In this document: one piece after another, positions 48,743 through 61,399 of the stretch
How positions within the stretch are numbered: position 1 is the first letter of the stretch
How the letters are laid out: the number at the start of each line of letters is the position of its first letter
NCBI GenBank assembly: GCA_029204225.1
Contig: CM055102.1
Coordinates: forward strand, 34,344,585-34,408,584
DNA: 64,000 nucleotides
From: Diphasiastrum complanatum
Taxonomy: Eukaryota; Streptophyta; Lycopodiopsida; Lycopodiales; Lycopodiaceae
Reading direction: 5' to 3'
Program-made: the position numbers and the translations under genes
Notes under the pieces: model-generated
Database searches by the model: none
What the model was told of the DNA's origin: nothing
What the model saw: only the letters and a program-made list of their open reading frames with translations

Positions 48743-49600
48743 ATTAAGGGGGAGTGTTGGATTTTAATGCTCAGGTCCAAATCCATTCGGTAATGAGCAT
48801 CCTGAAAATTGTACATACTCAACAAAACTCGAAGTCTGACTCCATCGACACATCAACTTACTCGACTCCATTGACACTTTTATCCATCGACTCCATCGAC
48901 TCACTTGACACTCGACACACTCGATACTCCATCAACACTCTACACTCGACATTCGATTGATTCGACTTCATCGACTCTCGGCTTCATCATCTCTCGACTC
49001 CATCGACTCTCGACTAACTCGACTCACTTGACTCTCTCATAAAGTCAGATCAAGTGCGATACAGGAAAAAGTCGATCCATGTACTGTCAGTGACTCCAGC
49101 CCATGTCGTGATTAGAAGGATGACGTTGCCAGTCCAACTAGTTGTACATAGATTTACTATTTACAATGACGTCTATCTACTATAGGATGGCTCTAGTTAA
49201 TTAAGTAGATTCAAACTTATACTTTCAAGTACTAATCATTGAACTGCAATCATCAACAAGTCAAGTGAATTTAGAATAAAGTCTACACCTTTAGTAGTTA
49301 ATGATCAATCTAGTTCTCATTCGATTCCTTCTGGTCTGTTTTTCCCAAACAGAAGTAAGAATTCAGCTAGCAACAATCAAGCGTCTGAGGCTCTGCATTT
49401 TTGCGCCTCCCAGACTAGCGCACTGCTTCATGCTCATTTACTCTATTTTTGATTAATCAAGAGTGCAATTTTGTCCACACACAATTGTTGTTCATTTGCA
49501 TTGTTACAGAATGCTTTGCATCTTTTTCTTGCTGCTATGCTGACACACTTTTGATCCACAAAGGTCCATTGTAAGTTTCCGCTGCTAGTATCTCAATCCA
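48743..49600 (+). mobile_element. polypurine tract and 3' LTR of copia element 3
   Basis: AAGGGGGAG (48746-48754) is the polypurine tract; the LTR starts TGTTGGATTTTAATGC at 48755. The far edge is uncertain, because the next copia remnant begins by about 49655. The first third of the LTR carries a GACTC/TCGA-type minisatellite. Confidence 0.7.
48838..49038. repeat. degenerate CATCGACTC minisatellite in the LTR
   Basis: About 200 bp made of variants of (C)CATCGACTC and ACTCGAC in irregular order, on a 9-12 bp step. Confidence 0.75.
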
Positions 49601-49654
49601 AAATTTGATTCTGGACCTCTATCTTTGGAACTGGTTGTTCGATTCCCATCGAGA

Positions 49655-50035
49655 TATTATGTTTTATTTACCCTTGTGTCTGCTATACCACCAATTTTCG
49701 ACACATGCAAGGAGGTCTTATGGCTCAAGAGGCTATTGGTGGAGCTTCATGCCATGGAGGAGGATGTGCCTACCATCTATTGTGACAACCAATCAGCTCA
49801 ATCACTTGAAACTAATCCTACATTCCATGCAAGGACAAACACATCGAGGTTGCTCATCATTTTGTGAGGGAGAGTGCAAGCCAAAGAAATCAAGCTCCAA
49901 CATGAGCCTTCATCGAGTTGCTTAGATTATCTATTCACTAAATCCTTTCCTAAGGATTCATTTGTTAAGCTAAGATCTTGAATTGGAGTAATTCATAAAA
50001 GTATCATAATTTCCAAAGCTAGATTTGAGGAGGAG
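49655..50035 (+). pseudogene. copia RNase H tail (element 4)
   Basis: The plus strand reads CKEVLWLKRLLVELHAMEED and IYCDNQSAQSLETNPTFHAR, the end of a copia RNase H domain, then a shifted frame with the usual HHFVRE text. The rest of the polyprotein is absent. It ends in a polypurine tract, GAGGAGGAG (50027-50035). Confidence 0.8.
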
Positions 50036-50722
50036 TGTGGAAAATCGCCTATGTTGGCAAATCTAGCTATGTCAAATAATGTAAATTATGTACATAAGTG
50101 GGTCCCACACATGTGAGGCCATGGAGCCACATGGGAGACCTATCCTAGTGTAGGTTAGATCAAGTCTAAAGAGTAGGTCAAGTCAATTTGGTAGTGATTC
50201 CTACTTTGTAGGACCTTAATCCTAGATGTGGTGGAGATTGACCAACTAGCCACCTACTTGGCATGACTCTAGGAATAAGGCTAAGTTGGCAAATTAGAGC
50301 AAGAAATCCAAGTTAACTTCCTTATTACATGCTGGAAATTCACCTAACTTTACGAAGGAAGAGGCTTTTCTATGTAGTGAGCTCTCCATAGTAAACACTT
50401 AGAATTTCTTTGGGAGCTTATTGACAATCTTGAGACTACTCCACATTTGTGTTAAGTTTTTATGATCCAAATGCAATCAAGGTGATACTACTTCCATTCT
50501 CTATTTGCAGGCCGCCGTACTATAGGCTATGTTTCACATGTGAACTTGGATTTCCACATGTGATCATAACTTTATGATTGTTCTTGATTGTTGAGTGCAA
50601 AATTGATGTTCTAGATCAATTTTTGTGTCTAGTTTTTGCAATAGATTGTTTATCAAACATCCAATCACTCTTGTGGATCTTGTGTAGATCCATTTAGGGT
50701 CCTAAAGTACTAAAATTTAACA
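50036..50722 (+). mobile_element. 3' LTR of copia element 4
   Basis: It begins TGTGGAAAATCGCC straight after the polypurine tract and plausibly ends AAATTTAACA at 50722 (TG...CA, 687 bp). The far edge is inferred from the dinucleotide rule. Confidence 0.55.
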
Positions 50723-53700
50723 ATATCAACATGAAATATAGAAGGAAACACTTAAACAACAATAGCAAGGTAAATTTCTATGATTGAAACTAGATGCCAG
50801 TCAATCGGTTATTATTCTCTCAAAAGGACTCGTGGAGACACTGACAATGGATATAAGAATAATGTATTGAAGGATCTTTAACAATCATAAGATTTAACAC
50901 CTCATGAAATTTTGCCAATTGAATGATGGTGGTCATAGTCACCCTCATATCAAGTTAACATATTGACTATATTTGAGCTCTTCTTTGGTGAAACTAATTA
51001 TGTACTCTCATCAAACAAGTTATCTAGATTGATTTTCTCATATCACAAAAGGCCTTCTAGAGTTATTGGCACATCCTATAAGAAAGGCCATGACCACATG
51101 CGTCAAGGTTGTAGAATATCTTGGGAGGTGAAGATACTAACCATTGGTAAATCACATCTTGAACACTATGTATACAAGATTTTCCACTAGCTTATGAAAT
51201 GCACTGGCTTACGATAAGGTCTAACATGTACAACTTAGCACAAAGCTAGAAAATGTACCCAAGAAAGTGTGCAGGCTAGCAAACTAGCAATTTCAACAAT
51301 ATTTTTTGAAATATATATAATCATAACACCTTCTATAGGTGTCTTATGATGTTTAGTTCAAATCATAAGGTGTTTACATTCTTGCTAGGGGCATTTGCTT
51401 CTCAAATAATCCTCCAATTGCTCTTCTATTTGTATGCTTATTGGATAATCTTCATGCAACTGATTTTGATAATTTTCATATCTATTGTTCAAATTACATG
51501 AATGAGTTACACAAAGGTTTTCTCCACAGGAAGCATGCATGATACCTAGAAATGGTGAATGGTACATAAATCAAAGGTATTTGATGTTGTTGGTAAGCAG
51601 CAAGTGGTAAGAGAGACAAATATTTATACCTTGTTTGAAAATGACTAGATAGAAAAGCATTCATACAGAAGTGGTCAAATAGACAATTGTATAAACCATG
51701 ACAACACTATAAAATGCTTAATCTTACTATTATCCATAAAAAAAGAGCTTCATTCCACCTTTGTTGCACATGAGTGAACCAACTATACCAATAAATACAC
51801 TTGCAAGCCCAAAATGGGAGTAAAAGAATCTCTCCAACATGCATATAACTTTCATCACATCATCATGCTTCCAGTTCACATATATTTCACAGCTCTTTTT
51901 TTGAGCCCAACCATTTGCAAAATATTTCAAGGATTTCTAATATTATTGTGGATTGTGCTATATTATTCATATTTAGAAGAAAACACAATAGAACAAATCA
52001 AAGAGTTACATGCAAAATAATCAATGATAACTGGTAAATAGTCTCTCGAAAGATTCTACATGGCATCGACAAATGGATATTGGAAGGAAGTACTAAAATA
52101 TCTTGTGCAAAAAATAAGATTTTAGACCTCTTAGGTTTTTGCCATTTGATGATGATCAAAGTCATTGAGCATAGCTTGTTCATATTTGTATGACACAAGC
52201 AACAATATGCACATATATAAGCATTTATGTAGTGAAAATTCAAGGGAGTGTGGATAATTTGACTATCACATTCAAGCTTAGTGGATTAGCTTCTCTTTTA
52301 TTTCTCAAATTTGAGATGTCCTAGTCTAACGTAGTAAAAATGCTATCGTTCTAATTGATCAAGTTCATCTACATTAACTCACTCATGCATGCATGCATGA
52401 TGAAAATGATTGATGGAGGCACTTCCATCTCAAAATTACCTTGGATTGTTTGAAATGAAGGGATGTAAAACTGTATAGAAAAAGAATCTATATAAAAATA
52501 CCCAAATAGATTTGAAACATGTCTAGACCACAACACATTGTAAATATTTGGAAATGAAAACTTTTGTCCACATTTTCATAATCCAAAGTATAGTCCAAGA
52601 GCATCACAAAGTTCCCACCATGTGAAGGAAGAGAGGCATTATATGACTACCTTTAATAGCTCTTCCAATTCTTTGAAAATGAATTCAAAAAGTCTCCCCA
52701 CCTTTTTATCTTATGATAAGGTGTCCCTTTCTAATGCACGTTCGTAGTTAATTTGAATAGAAGAGTGTATACTCACTTTTGGGCTTGTAGTCTCCTCTAG
52801 ACTAAATCATGTAGATGTTACTTTATTGTTTATAGAGTTTTGGCTTACGTTGCTTATAGTTTAGGATAGTACAAATCCTACCAAAGAGAATCATCTATGC
52901 ATGCGATCAGTTATCTTTTAAAAGATTGAGATGCAATCAAGCAAGAAAGTGGCATATATATATAGGACTATGTCCCTTGTCAATGAAGGGTATATGATAA
53001 TGGCCACTTCCATGGTCACCTTATATCATATTTGCAAATAATAAAAAAATGTAGACCATGAGGCGGCTTGTAAGATATACATGCAATGGATTTGGAATGA
53101 CATACTAAGTAGTAAATAAGAAGGTTGTCTCAATAGTAGATATTTTGTGTTGAGTACAAAGTCATGATGCTCACATCAAGAAGATATTCCATAAATGGTA
53201 GCACAAAGTCAACTCTATTCACCTACCATATTTGTTGTTCACAGTGAGATTGAGCAATGTAGCCTTTGAGATGTTTATATCAACTTTTGTATTTTGCGCT
53301 AGCATTGTAATTTTTTTCACAAATACGTGTATGATCAAATTTCCAAGGAGCAAGCTAAGTATGTCTTTGATGTTGTATTTTTTACATGTGTCAATCAACT
53401 GTCAAAAAATGAGAGATTATATAGATCAAAAAATCTAACAAACATCCTACCCACCAAAGGTAACCCAATGGAGAGTTTATATGATAAATTTCTCATTTAA
53501 ATATGCTTGAAAAGCATCATCATATGGGCTTACAAATAATAGGACGTGTGTTCCATTCCAATACACGATACAGTAATGCCTCATAATCCAAGTCAAGATA
53601 GCAAACACACCACCATACTGCTAGATGAAGCTTTGTTTGATATTGATATCTCATGTGATGCTTGTATTAGATCAGTAGGAGAGGATTTGTGTGCTGGAAT

Positions 53701-56337
53701 AAATCTCATGCCCCAATTGATGGCCTTTATTGTCCCGAGTATCTAGCGATAGTTCACCTTTCAGTATTAAGCTTTATATTAATGAACCACTTCTTAAGAG
53801 AAAGTAAAACTCTGTTTAAGAAGCATGTTCAATAATCGATTGTCTACATGTTTTATGCATGAAGCTTTGTTAGGGATATGCATTTAATATACTTCTTGTG
53901 AAATCAGGAAACAATGTCGACAGTGATGGGCATCACATTTAGTCAGTCTCCTTGAGCAAGAAATATGGAAAAGGGTGACATGGTCTCAAAAATCTGTGTG
54001 ATCTAAGCCATAAAGCTGCTATAAGATGTGTTGGAGATCAAATTATCTTTGACTAGCCTGAAATATGTTACCATTTGCTTTTTGCATACTACCATCAGAA
54101 ACATTTGCATAACGGGCAGCATTTGGATTAATCTCTACATCTATCCTGATGTACCAGATTTGTCTCCTTATCTGGACATTTGATTATTATCTATTGCTGG
54201 AAATATTTAAGCTCTTCAATGTGTCTTATACCCTGCTTAGCCTTTGAATGAAGTTTATTCAGTGAATCATGGGGGGCCACTACAGGTACAAAATGAGCAG
54301 GGGAATTTAGTCTCAAAGACTACTGGTTCAGGAAAAATGGCCTTACGGAAACGAGATTCTTTCCTACTTGATGCCTTAATATCTTGCTTCTATAGATGAA
54401 TCTCTGGATAACATGACCTGAAACTTGTTCACAAATTAGTATGGAAAGCTTTAAGCATGGGATAGCCTAGACTTTAGCCATATGCAGGGCATTCAAGTTT
54501 TTTTTGTGATTGATTTATTGCTATACACTATGTACTTAGGAGAACAATATTCTGGTGAACACTAGGATGAAAGATTTATCATACTTCATCTCAGCAGGTT
54601 GGCAGATAAATCTGAAAGTGACAAGCGCTCATCAAGCTACCATGATACTCAAAACTCTGACATTCGCTTTGTGCGCTTGCATAGTACGACTGCCTTGCTG
54701 ATTTGTTATGATACTATGCTGTCTTTTTGTAAGGAAATATTTGATTCTTTTGGACAGTAGCTCATAGGGCTACAGACTCTTCTACTTTTGTTCATAGTGA
54801 TTGGATAGCCAAATCTGAATTGAAGTTCAGGCACTTTGAGCTTCGTTTTTTTTTTTTTGATAGAAACCTCATTAGATGTTTCATGATCAGAGAAAATCAG
54901 TGCATTATGAATCTGATAGTAATAAGCTCGAAAACGAACAAGACTTTGAACCGGTGTGATAGATGCACTGTATGTGATTAGCAGAAGTAATTTGAGCTTA
55001 TTCCTTAGACTCGCATTTGAAGGAAAGCAAGCTCTGTTTTGAAGTTTTGATCTGATTTCTTCAGCTTGAGAAAGACCCTTAGTGAATGTAGCCAAGGAAC
55101 ATTCTGAAAATGGCTTTCCTAGCGCCTTGTCAAATTGTATTTAGCGTGAGCAAAGCTATTTTTCTGCAATAAGTGTTTAAAACATAAGATAGCTTTATCA
55201 AAATCAGTGCAAATAATAACTAATCCAATTTTGGAAACTTGCCAGCAGCTTTCATGATTATAAGCTTCAAGCAAGTTATTCATTTATAATTGGTCTACCA
55301 CCATACAGAGACAAGCTTATATTTGTCACATAAAATCTACACTGCATACCATATTTGACATCCCTCTCCCCTCCTCTCTCTCTCCTTGACCATACCTGGA
55401 CCCGATTGAGTGTTAACTATATCCATCTGTGGTACCAATTAAGTGTGCAGATTACGTACAAAAAGTCAGCTAGTGGAGAAATTTGGAACATGGGCCAGAT
55501 AGTTAGTTACACAAAATTTAGTTGCCAAGCAATCTTTTACTTGTACATCAGGAAGTATATAGAGACTAGCAAAGCTGTTGTATTACTAGTTAGAATGGGT
55601 TCAATTGGAGCCTATCTTCAGTGAGGCTAGTGAAAGGCTAAATTCTAATAATTATTCAACTTGGAAAGTAAGAATTTCATTCACATGGGCTATATGTCTC
55701 AGATTATGATCTTCATTCTCGGCATGTTTCTTCTTTCCTTCCACTAGTGATGTCATTCTTGTGGTTGCATTCGATAAATGTTTGCTGCAACCTGCAAGTG
55801 CTCTTTTGGAGTTCATGTCCTCTTGAGGGGTGCGTGTAGCAATGAACCAATGGAGCTGCGGTCTAAAACCCAAATGACCTCCCACTTCTATCAGTAACGT
55901 CCTTCCAGCACCTGGATCAAACCCCTTGCACTGCAGCTGTGCTCCCTTTTCTCAAATAATATTACAGACAGCCATAATTTATTTACATACCAAGGAGGAC
56001 AGTCAGATGGGAATATTCAGTATATCCGAACCTACAACAATCCGAGGAACATTTTGATAGCAATTCCGCTTCCAAAGTGCTAGAGAGGTACACATTCCAT
56101 AATGATCAAGAAACAGCAACCAGAAACTCAAAACATCACTTGTATCAGGTGGGCAGAGTGATTGCCCAGTGTTACATAACCTTTCATATCATCCATATAG
56201 TACAAGGAAAATTGCGTCAGTCCTCTGACCAAAAGCACTCAATCTTGATGATGCTTACTGCTGATGCATGTACATCCATTAGCTTGAATGAGCTAATGTC
56301 ATTTAAAGAATAAAGAAAATAAAAAATAATTTACATG
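50723..56337. other. long gene-poor spacer
   Basis: No complete gene recognised. At 51930-51730 the minus strand has LERFFYSHFGLASVFIGIVGS, faintly like the C-terminal helix of TerC membrane proteins, but no neighbouring exon was found. The right part (from about 55640) may include 3' untranslated sequence of the kinase gene ending at 56338. Confidence 0.4.
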
Positions 56338-56627
56338 TCATGAAGACGTATTTACACTTTCAACCCATGATTTCTGCATGTCTTTTAACTTATCTGCAAG
56401 ATCCTGGAAAGATGGGCGAAGTTTTGGATCACTGCAAACATCACCACTAGAGGTTAATTGCAGAAGAAGTAAGCCTCAATGACAGTTGAGGTATTTCGAC
56501 AAAAGAGATGCATAGAGCGATGTGACACATACCTCTGCCAACAATCTTCAATAAGTGAAGCGAATGCAGGGTTCAGATCTTCTGGAATAATCAACCTTTG
56601 GTTCATGAATCCAACAGCTCCAACCAC
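56338..56627 (-). CDS. Raf-like MAPKKK (CTR1/EDR1-type), last two exons
   Basis: The gene's 3' end on the minus strand. The penultimate exon, 56627-56533, begins after CTAATAG and ends CAGAG|GTATGT. It reads VVGAVGFMNQRLIIPEDLNP and ASLIEDCWQ. The last exon, 56431-56338, follows TTTGCAG and reads DPKLRPSFQDLADKLKDMQK to a TGA stop. The joined text is the end of a protein kinase C lobe: the CW..DP..RPSF motif of subdomain XI, in the form used by plant Raf-like MAP kinase kinase kinases. Such kinases phosphorylate Ser/Thr and act in ethylene, defence or stress signalling. Upstream exons (P-loop, HRDLK, DFG) are not present up to 57260. Beyond that, copia and LINE DNA fills at least 6.5 kb, so the rest either lies past the window or is lost. 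Confidence 0.85.
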
Positions 56628-57264
56628 CTATTAGATGCAGAGAAAGTCATAAATGCTCTCGACTTTCTTGTTAGACAAAGTCACCCAAGCTTTTATCACA
56701 CTAGTATCATTTTCCAGCATGAATGCAGTCTGTCCTTGGACAATCCTCTACTGAGAAGTGTAGATTTTGTCTGCAGTTGGAATGCACACCCAACATATTT
56801 TCTTCCATAGGTTTTTGGGGGATTCAAAAGAAGCAATTGACTTTGAACACATTCAGTGGATGAATATGGTGGTAAAGTTGTCTAATCTATATTATCAACC
56901 AGGCCGACAAATGTATGTGACTACTGCTAGTTTTATCTCATATTTCTGGGTTTATAATTTTATACTAAAGCTTTAAACAAAGGTTTTTACTTCACATACA
57001 CAACCAAGGTCCACTATGTCATGATAATGGGTGTCTAAGTAGTCAAATGAACTCCAACGATTAGTGGTTGACTGAAACCTCATTTCAAAACAATCATGCA
57101 AGGACTGTAGCTGCCTTCAGCTTACATCAGACAATGACCCCTGGCATTATCACCACCATTCTCTCTAGACTCTACGCAGTTGTTGAGCAGAACAAAGCTA
57201 TGAACAAATAATAGATAGCTTCAATAAGTGCATAAAAGTCTAGATTTATCATCGTTGTGCTCGC
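56628..57264. other. intron of the Raf-like kinase gene, no exon seen
   Basis: The minus strand was checked for the expected preceding kinase exon (FGVILWEL-type text) and none was found. Confidence 0.5.
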
Positions 57265-57265
57265 G

Positions 57266-57306
<41 letters not shown>

Positions 57307-57545
57307 CAGTGATGGCTTGCTAGGGTCTTACCTAGCATCGCCCATCCCCAGCTCCCAGGTTTATCCTCACTCCATGTCCACTAAATGGCTTCAAAGTAAA
57401 GAAGGGGGCTAGCCCCCCTCTTTTTCCCTCTCCCAGCCTGCAAGGCAGGTAACACTAGTGCCTGCCCCGCAGGCAAGCTCACTACCTGCGCAGTAGGCAG
57501 CTTCTGTCACATCTGCCTCGCCCCCCGCAGAAGGAGGTTGAGGCA
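57265..57545. repeat. (CT)n tract plus GC-rich block
   Basis: A CT tract (57271-57303) leads into GC-rich text with repeated GCCTGC and CCCCGCAGGCAAG-like pieces. It resembles the block at 40943-41260 in design rather than in detailed sequence. Confidence 0.5.
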
Positions 57546-57603
57546 TATAGCACAAATTTCCAGCAGAATTGTGGGCAGCACTATGATAGTGGGGCTTCAA
57601 CAA

Positions 57604-58910
57604 ATGGTATCAAAAGGGATTTGAGCAGCAAAAAGGTATTGATTTTGAGGAAACCTTCACACCTATAGCCAAGATGGTGACTATACGTTCTATAATTGCT
57701 ATTTCTGCTTTTCATGGTTGGAAGATCAAGCAAATGGACGTTAAATCTGTTTTTGTTACAACCTCAAGGATTTGTTGAGCCAGGGAGAGAACATCTTGTT
57801 TGAAGCTCAAAAAAACTATTTACGGATTGAAGCAAGCACCAAGGGCGCACTCTTGCATTGATAACACTTCAAGCAAAGAGGAATGGTAAAGAGTAATGTT
57901 GATCCTAATCTTTACATTCTGAAGCAAGATTCAGATATAGTGTTCATTGTGTTATACATCGATAATTTGATTATTATAGGAAGTAATGAGACCTTAATAA
58001 ATCAAATCAAATCAAATCTTTCCAATGCTTTTGACATGAGCGATCTAGGATTGATGCGCTATTGTCTTGGCATTGAAGTATGGCAAAAAGGAAGACGTTG
58101 TCTTTCTTACACAAAGCAAATATGCACAAGATTTGTTTTATAAGTTCGATATGCAGGATTGTAAGCCCTTAAGCACACCGATGGATGTCAACACGAAGCT
58201 TACTACATATGATGAATCTGAGAAAGTGGATGCTTATTTGTACAGGTAGCTCGTGGGTAGTTTGATTTACTTAACACACACACGACTTCATATTGCCTAC
58301 GTTGTTGGTGTTGTAAGTCAGTTTATGCAAGATCCTAGTCAAGCACATTGGAAGTTTGCCAAACGTATTCTCAGGTACATTTGTGGAACACTAAATTTTA
58401 GTTTGAAATATGATCAACCTGAAATGCTAATGCTGGTAGGTTATACAGATGCAGATTGGGCAAGTAACATTGATGACAAAAGATCTACCAATGGTCATAC
58501 ATTCAGTTATGTGTAGCTACAGTTTCATGAAGCTGCAAAAAGCACCCTGCAATAGCCTTATCTTCGAAGGAAGCTGAATATCGTGCTCTCAGCAATGCTA
58601 CACAGGAAGCGGTATGGTTATGAAGATTGCTTGTCGATTTAGGTCAACCGCAGGTGGGCGCAACGACAATATCTTGTGACAATCAAAGTTGCATTCACCT
58701 TGTTGAAAATCTTGTACTACACGCTCGAACCAAGCACACCGAGATACACTATCACTTTGTTTGAGAGAAAATTCTTGATGGAGCCATTGATCTTGTTTTC
58801 TATAAATTTGAAGATCAAGTGGCAGATATATTTACTAAGTCATTAGGTAGATGTAAATTTGAAAATTTTCGCATTCTATTAGGAATAGAAGAGTGCAATT
58901 TTATCGTTGA
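57604..58910 (+). pseudogene. copia reverse transcriptase/RNase H remnant (element 5)
   Basis: It starts mid reverse transcriptase with KGFEQQKGIDFEETFTPIAK (57612 on) and continues IKQMDVKSVF, TIYGLKQAPRA and VLYIDNLIIIGS (about 57950). There the catalytic YVDD reads YIDN, so the last aspartate is gone. RNase H follows, with GSLIYLTHTRLHIAY, YTDADWASNIDD (about 58443) and broken downstream text. Several stops and at least three frame changes are present. No gag, protease or integrase is left. Confidence 0.9.
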
Positions 58911-59105
58911 GGGAGAGTGTTAGAAATCAATGATAAACTCCAATTATTGTTTTTTACGATGTACTCTCACTGTTGCTAGTTGTTACCAGCTATAACTAGT
59001 TGTAGGCTAGACTATTAGTCACCTCCTAGTATTTCTCTCTCTCTCTCTCTATCAGGGTTTATCGTTTGCAGTATTTCTCGTTTGCAGACTACTATGCTTT
59101 CAAAC
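58911..59105 (+). mobile_element. polypurine tract and short 3' LTR (element 5)
   Basis: GGGAGAG precedes TGTTAGAAATCAATGATA at 58918. A plausible end is TTTCAAACA at 59105, giving a short LTR of 188 bp with a CT-rich patch at 59034-59051. Confidence 0.6.
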
Positions 59106-59474
59106 ATGATTTGGTCTAAGCCTTCAGTTCCACATTAGATTATCCAGGCCGAGTTTGCAATCATAACTCTACAAGTTGAGGCTATATTCAAGATGATTGT
59201 ATTTATTCAGAGATTATTGAGTCTCCCCAAGTGACGCTATCCTCCGTTAGCTCTCTTGTTGTCTCAAATGTTGACTTGGGCCACTAGTTTTCATGGTACT
59301 CACAAGCCACTCATTTATTACGCACATATGACATGACTATCTTAGAGTTACTTGAGGGATCTCACCAGTACACTTGAGGTTAAATTTATCGCGCCTATCT
59401 ACAACGGACATGGCAAGGTCCTCGTGGGGCTAAGCTAGATTTCTCCTATTCCCATTTCCTCAAGTTGAATATTA

Positions 59475-60850
59475 TTGGTCTACCAATATTACCTCCATAT
59501 TTGGATAGTGGTCTCTCACATTGCTTATGGTTCACACTGGGACAAATATGAGTTTCCTCACACCAGCTTTATGTGGAGACATGACGTTTTCAAGGCACTC
59601 CACGAAAGCAGAGGACGTTGTGTTGCTTTGATGATACGCATGATGTTTCTTCTACATCGACATACATGCCAAGAGACCAATTTGGAGATGTAGGCTCCCA
59701 GCCATAGATTACCTCTTTTTTCTTGAGGAGATGTAATGAAGACCCACCGTGCACGAGATATAGAAAACCTAGAGGCCACACTCCTAATTCATGCCACTAA
59801 TATACTTGCACCCATTTTGGCCTCACTCATTAATCATGATGTCATTTCTGGCTTTCCCCCATCATGGTGCACCAATATCATTCACCCCATCCACAGGAGT
59901 CGTGACCCCATGAAGGCTGATAACTATCATGCCATTATGATTGGGCACATTGTGGCTAAGCTTTATGGCAGTGATTAGTGGCAAGGTAGAGACATGGAGT
60001 CTACATGCTTCAGAACACAGTGTGCACCAATATCATTCACCCCATCCACAACAGTGGTGACCCCATGAAGCCTAATAACTATCGTATCATTATGATTGGG
60101 CACATTGTGGCTAAGCTTTATGGCACTATCCTTCATGCAGTGATTAGTGGCAAGGTAGAGACATGGAGTCTACATGCTTCAGGACACAACACTCCACCAC
60201 TAATCATGTGTTCACACTTTGCAATCATTGAGGAGGCCAGGTCCAGACATGAGAGAGTTTACTGCTGCTTTGTGGATTTCTAAAAAGCGTCCCACGTCAT
60301 ATACTCATCCAGAGGTTGAGAGATCATGAGAGTCAAGAGTACTATTGGGGTGAAGCAGGGCTGTTCCCTCTCCCCCCCACTTTTTGGCTTGTATATTGAT
60401 GAGCTTGAGAAAGCTATCAACCAGGATCGTGGTATTTGATGCAAGCTCGGTGATATACTAATTTCCATTTTACTTTATGCTGATGATGTGGCACTGCTTT
60501 CCTCTTCTATTGTGGGGTTGTAGAGGCATTTGGATACATTATAGGATTTTAAGGACCTATTTGATTTGATTGTGCGTACCAGAAAAACCCAGATCATGAT
60601 CTTTAATACCTCCAGGACCTTTATGCAGCCGCAAGTATTCACTCTAGGAGGACAACCACTCTTATACTTATTTGGGGACATCCTTCCCTGGACCTGCTTT
60701 CAGTATCGGGATGCCCCGAGTAAATGTAAATTGTTTGACACTATCGTTTAACCGACAATTATGTATGCAGCAAAGCTGACATAGTGGACTAGTACCTCTC
60801 GTCTACAGATCAGTATGCTTGCACGTATGATACAGGCTAAGCCCTCCGTT
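59475..60850 (+). pseudogene. LINE reverse transcriptase remnant (copy 1)
   Basis: The plus strand carries non-LTR reverse transcriptase text in several frames: APILASLINHDVISGF, PPSWCTNIIHPIH, KADNYHAIMIGHIVAKLYG, VYCCFVDF, TIGVKQGCSLSPPLFGLYID, and SILLYADDVALLSSS with the YADD catalytic box (60477-60488). Stops and frameshifts are frequent. A 154-bp segment around SWCTNIIHPIH is tandemly doubled (from 59869 and from 60023). It is a homologue of the minus-strand LINE at 61400-63775. Confidence 0.85.
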
Positions 60851-60947
60851 TGAGGCTATTTTCAGGTTGATTATATATATTTAGAGGGTAATGAGTCTTG
60901 TGTTTCTGGAGACATTTATATGCTCCCTTTACTAGGGATGAATGTTT

Positions 60948-61352
60948 ATTTGTACTCCCTCGTGTTTGATTGGCCGTGCCTACGTGTTATTACAAGAGCC
61001 ATTACTATTTATAGTAAGTCATTTTTAGGTCATGCACATAGGTGGGCACACTACTAGTAGAATAGGACTTGGTTTTACAACTTATAAATACATCTTGGTT
61101 CTTTACCCAAAATAGGTAGTGATAATAGCAATTAGCTTTTTGTCTTTAGCTATTTGCTTTATGCATTTAGTTTTTCATAAAGATTAGAGAGCATTTATGT
61201 AGGTTGGCACCACCATAATTCATTCCAGTGTTTTAAGCTTTGCTCAATTCTTCTATGATCTGCGTTCTCTTTAATCTCTATATCGATCTTGATTTGTGAG
61301 TGCTAGTAGGACTAGTTAACTCCATGTAGAATTTGTAGATCAAATTCTGACA
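60948..61352 (+). mobile_element. candidate copia 5' LTR (element 6)
   Basis: The stretch ends TTCTGACA directly before a primer-binding site and holds a TATA-like box, CTTATAAATAC, near 61080. The 5' edge is uncertain. Confidence 0.4.
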
Positions 61353-61364
61353 TGGTATCGGAGC
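61353..61364 (+). other. copia primer-binding site (element 6)
   Basis: TGGTATCGGAGC matches the initiator-methionine-tRNA complement with one change, and the next text (AAGCTTTGTGATCGTGG) is typical of copia leaders. Confidence 0.7.
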
Positions 61365-61399
61365 AAGCTTTGTGATCGTGGAGCTGTCAAGATCAAAAC

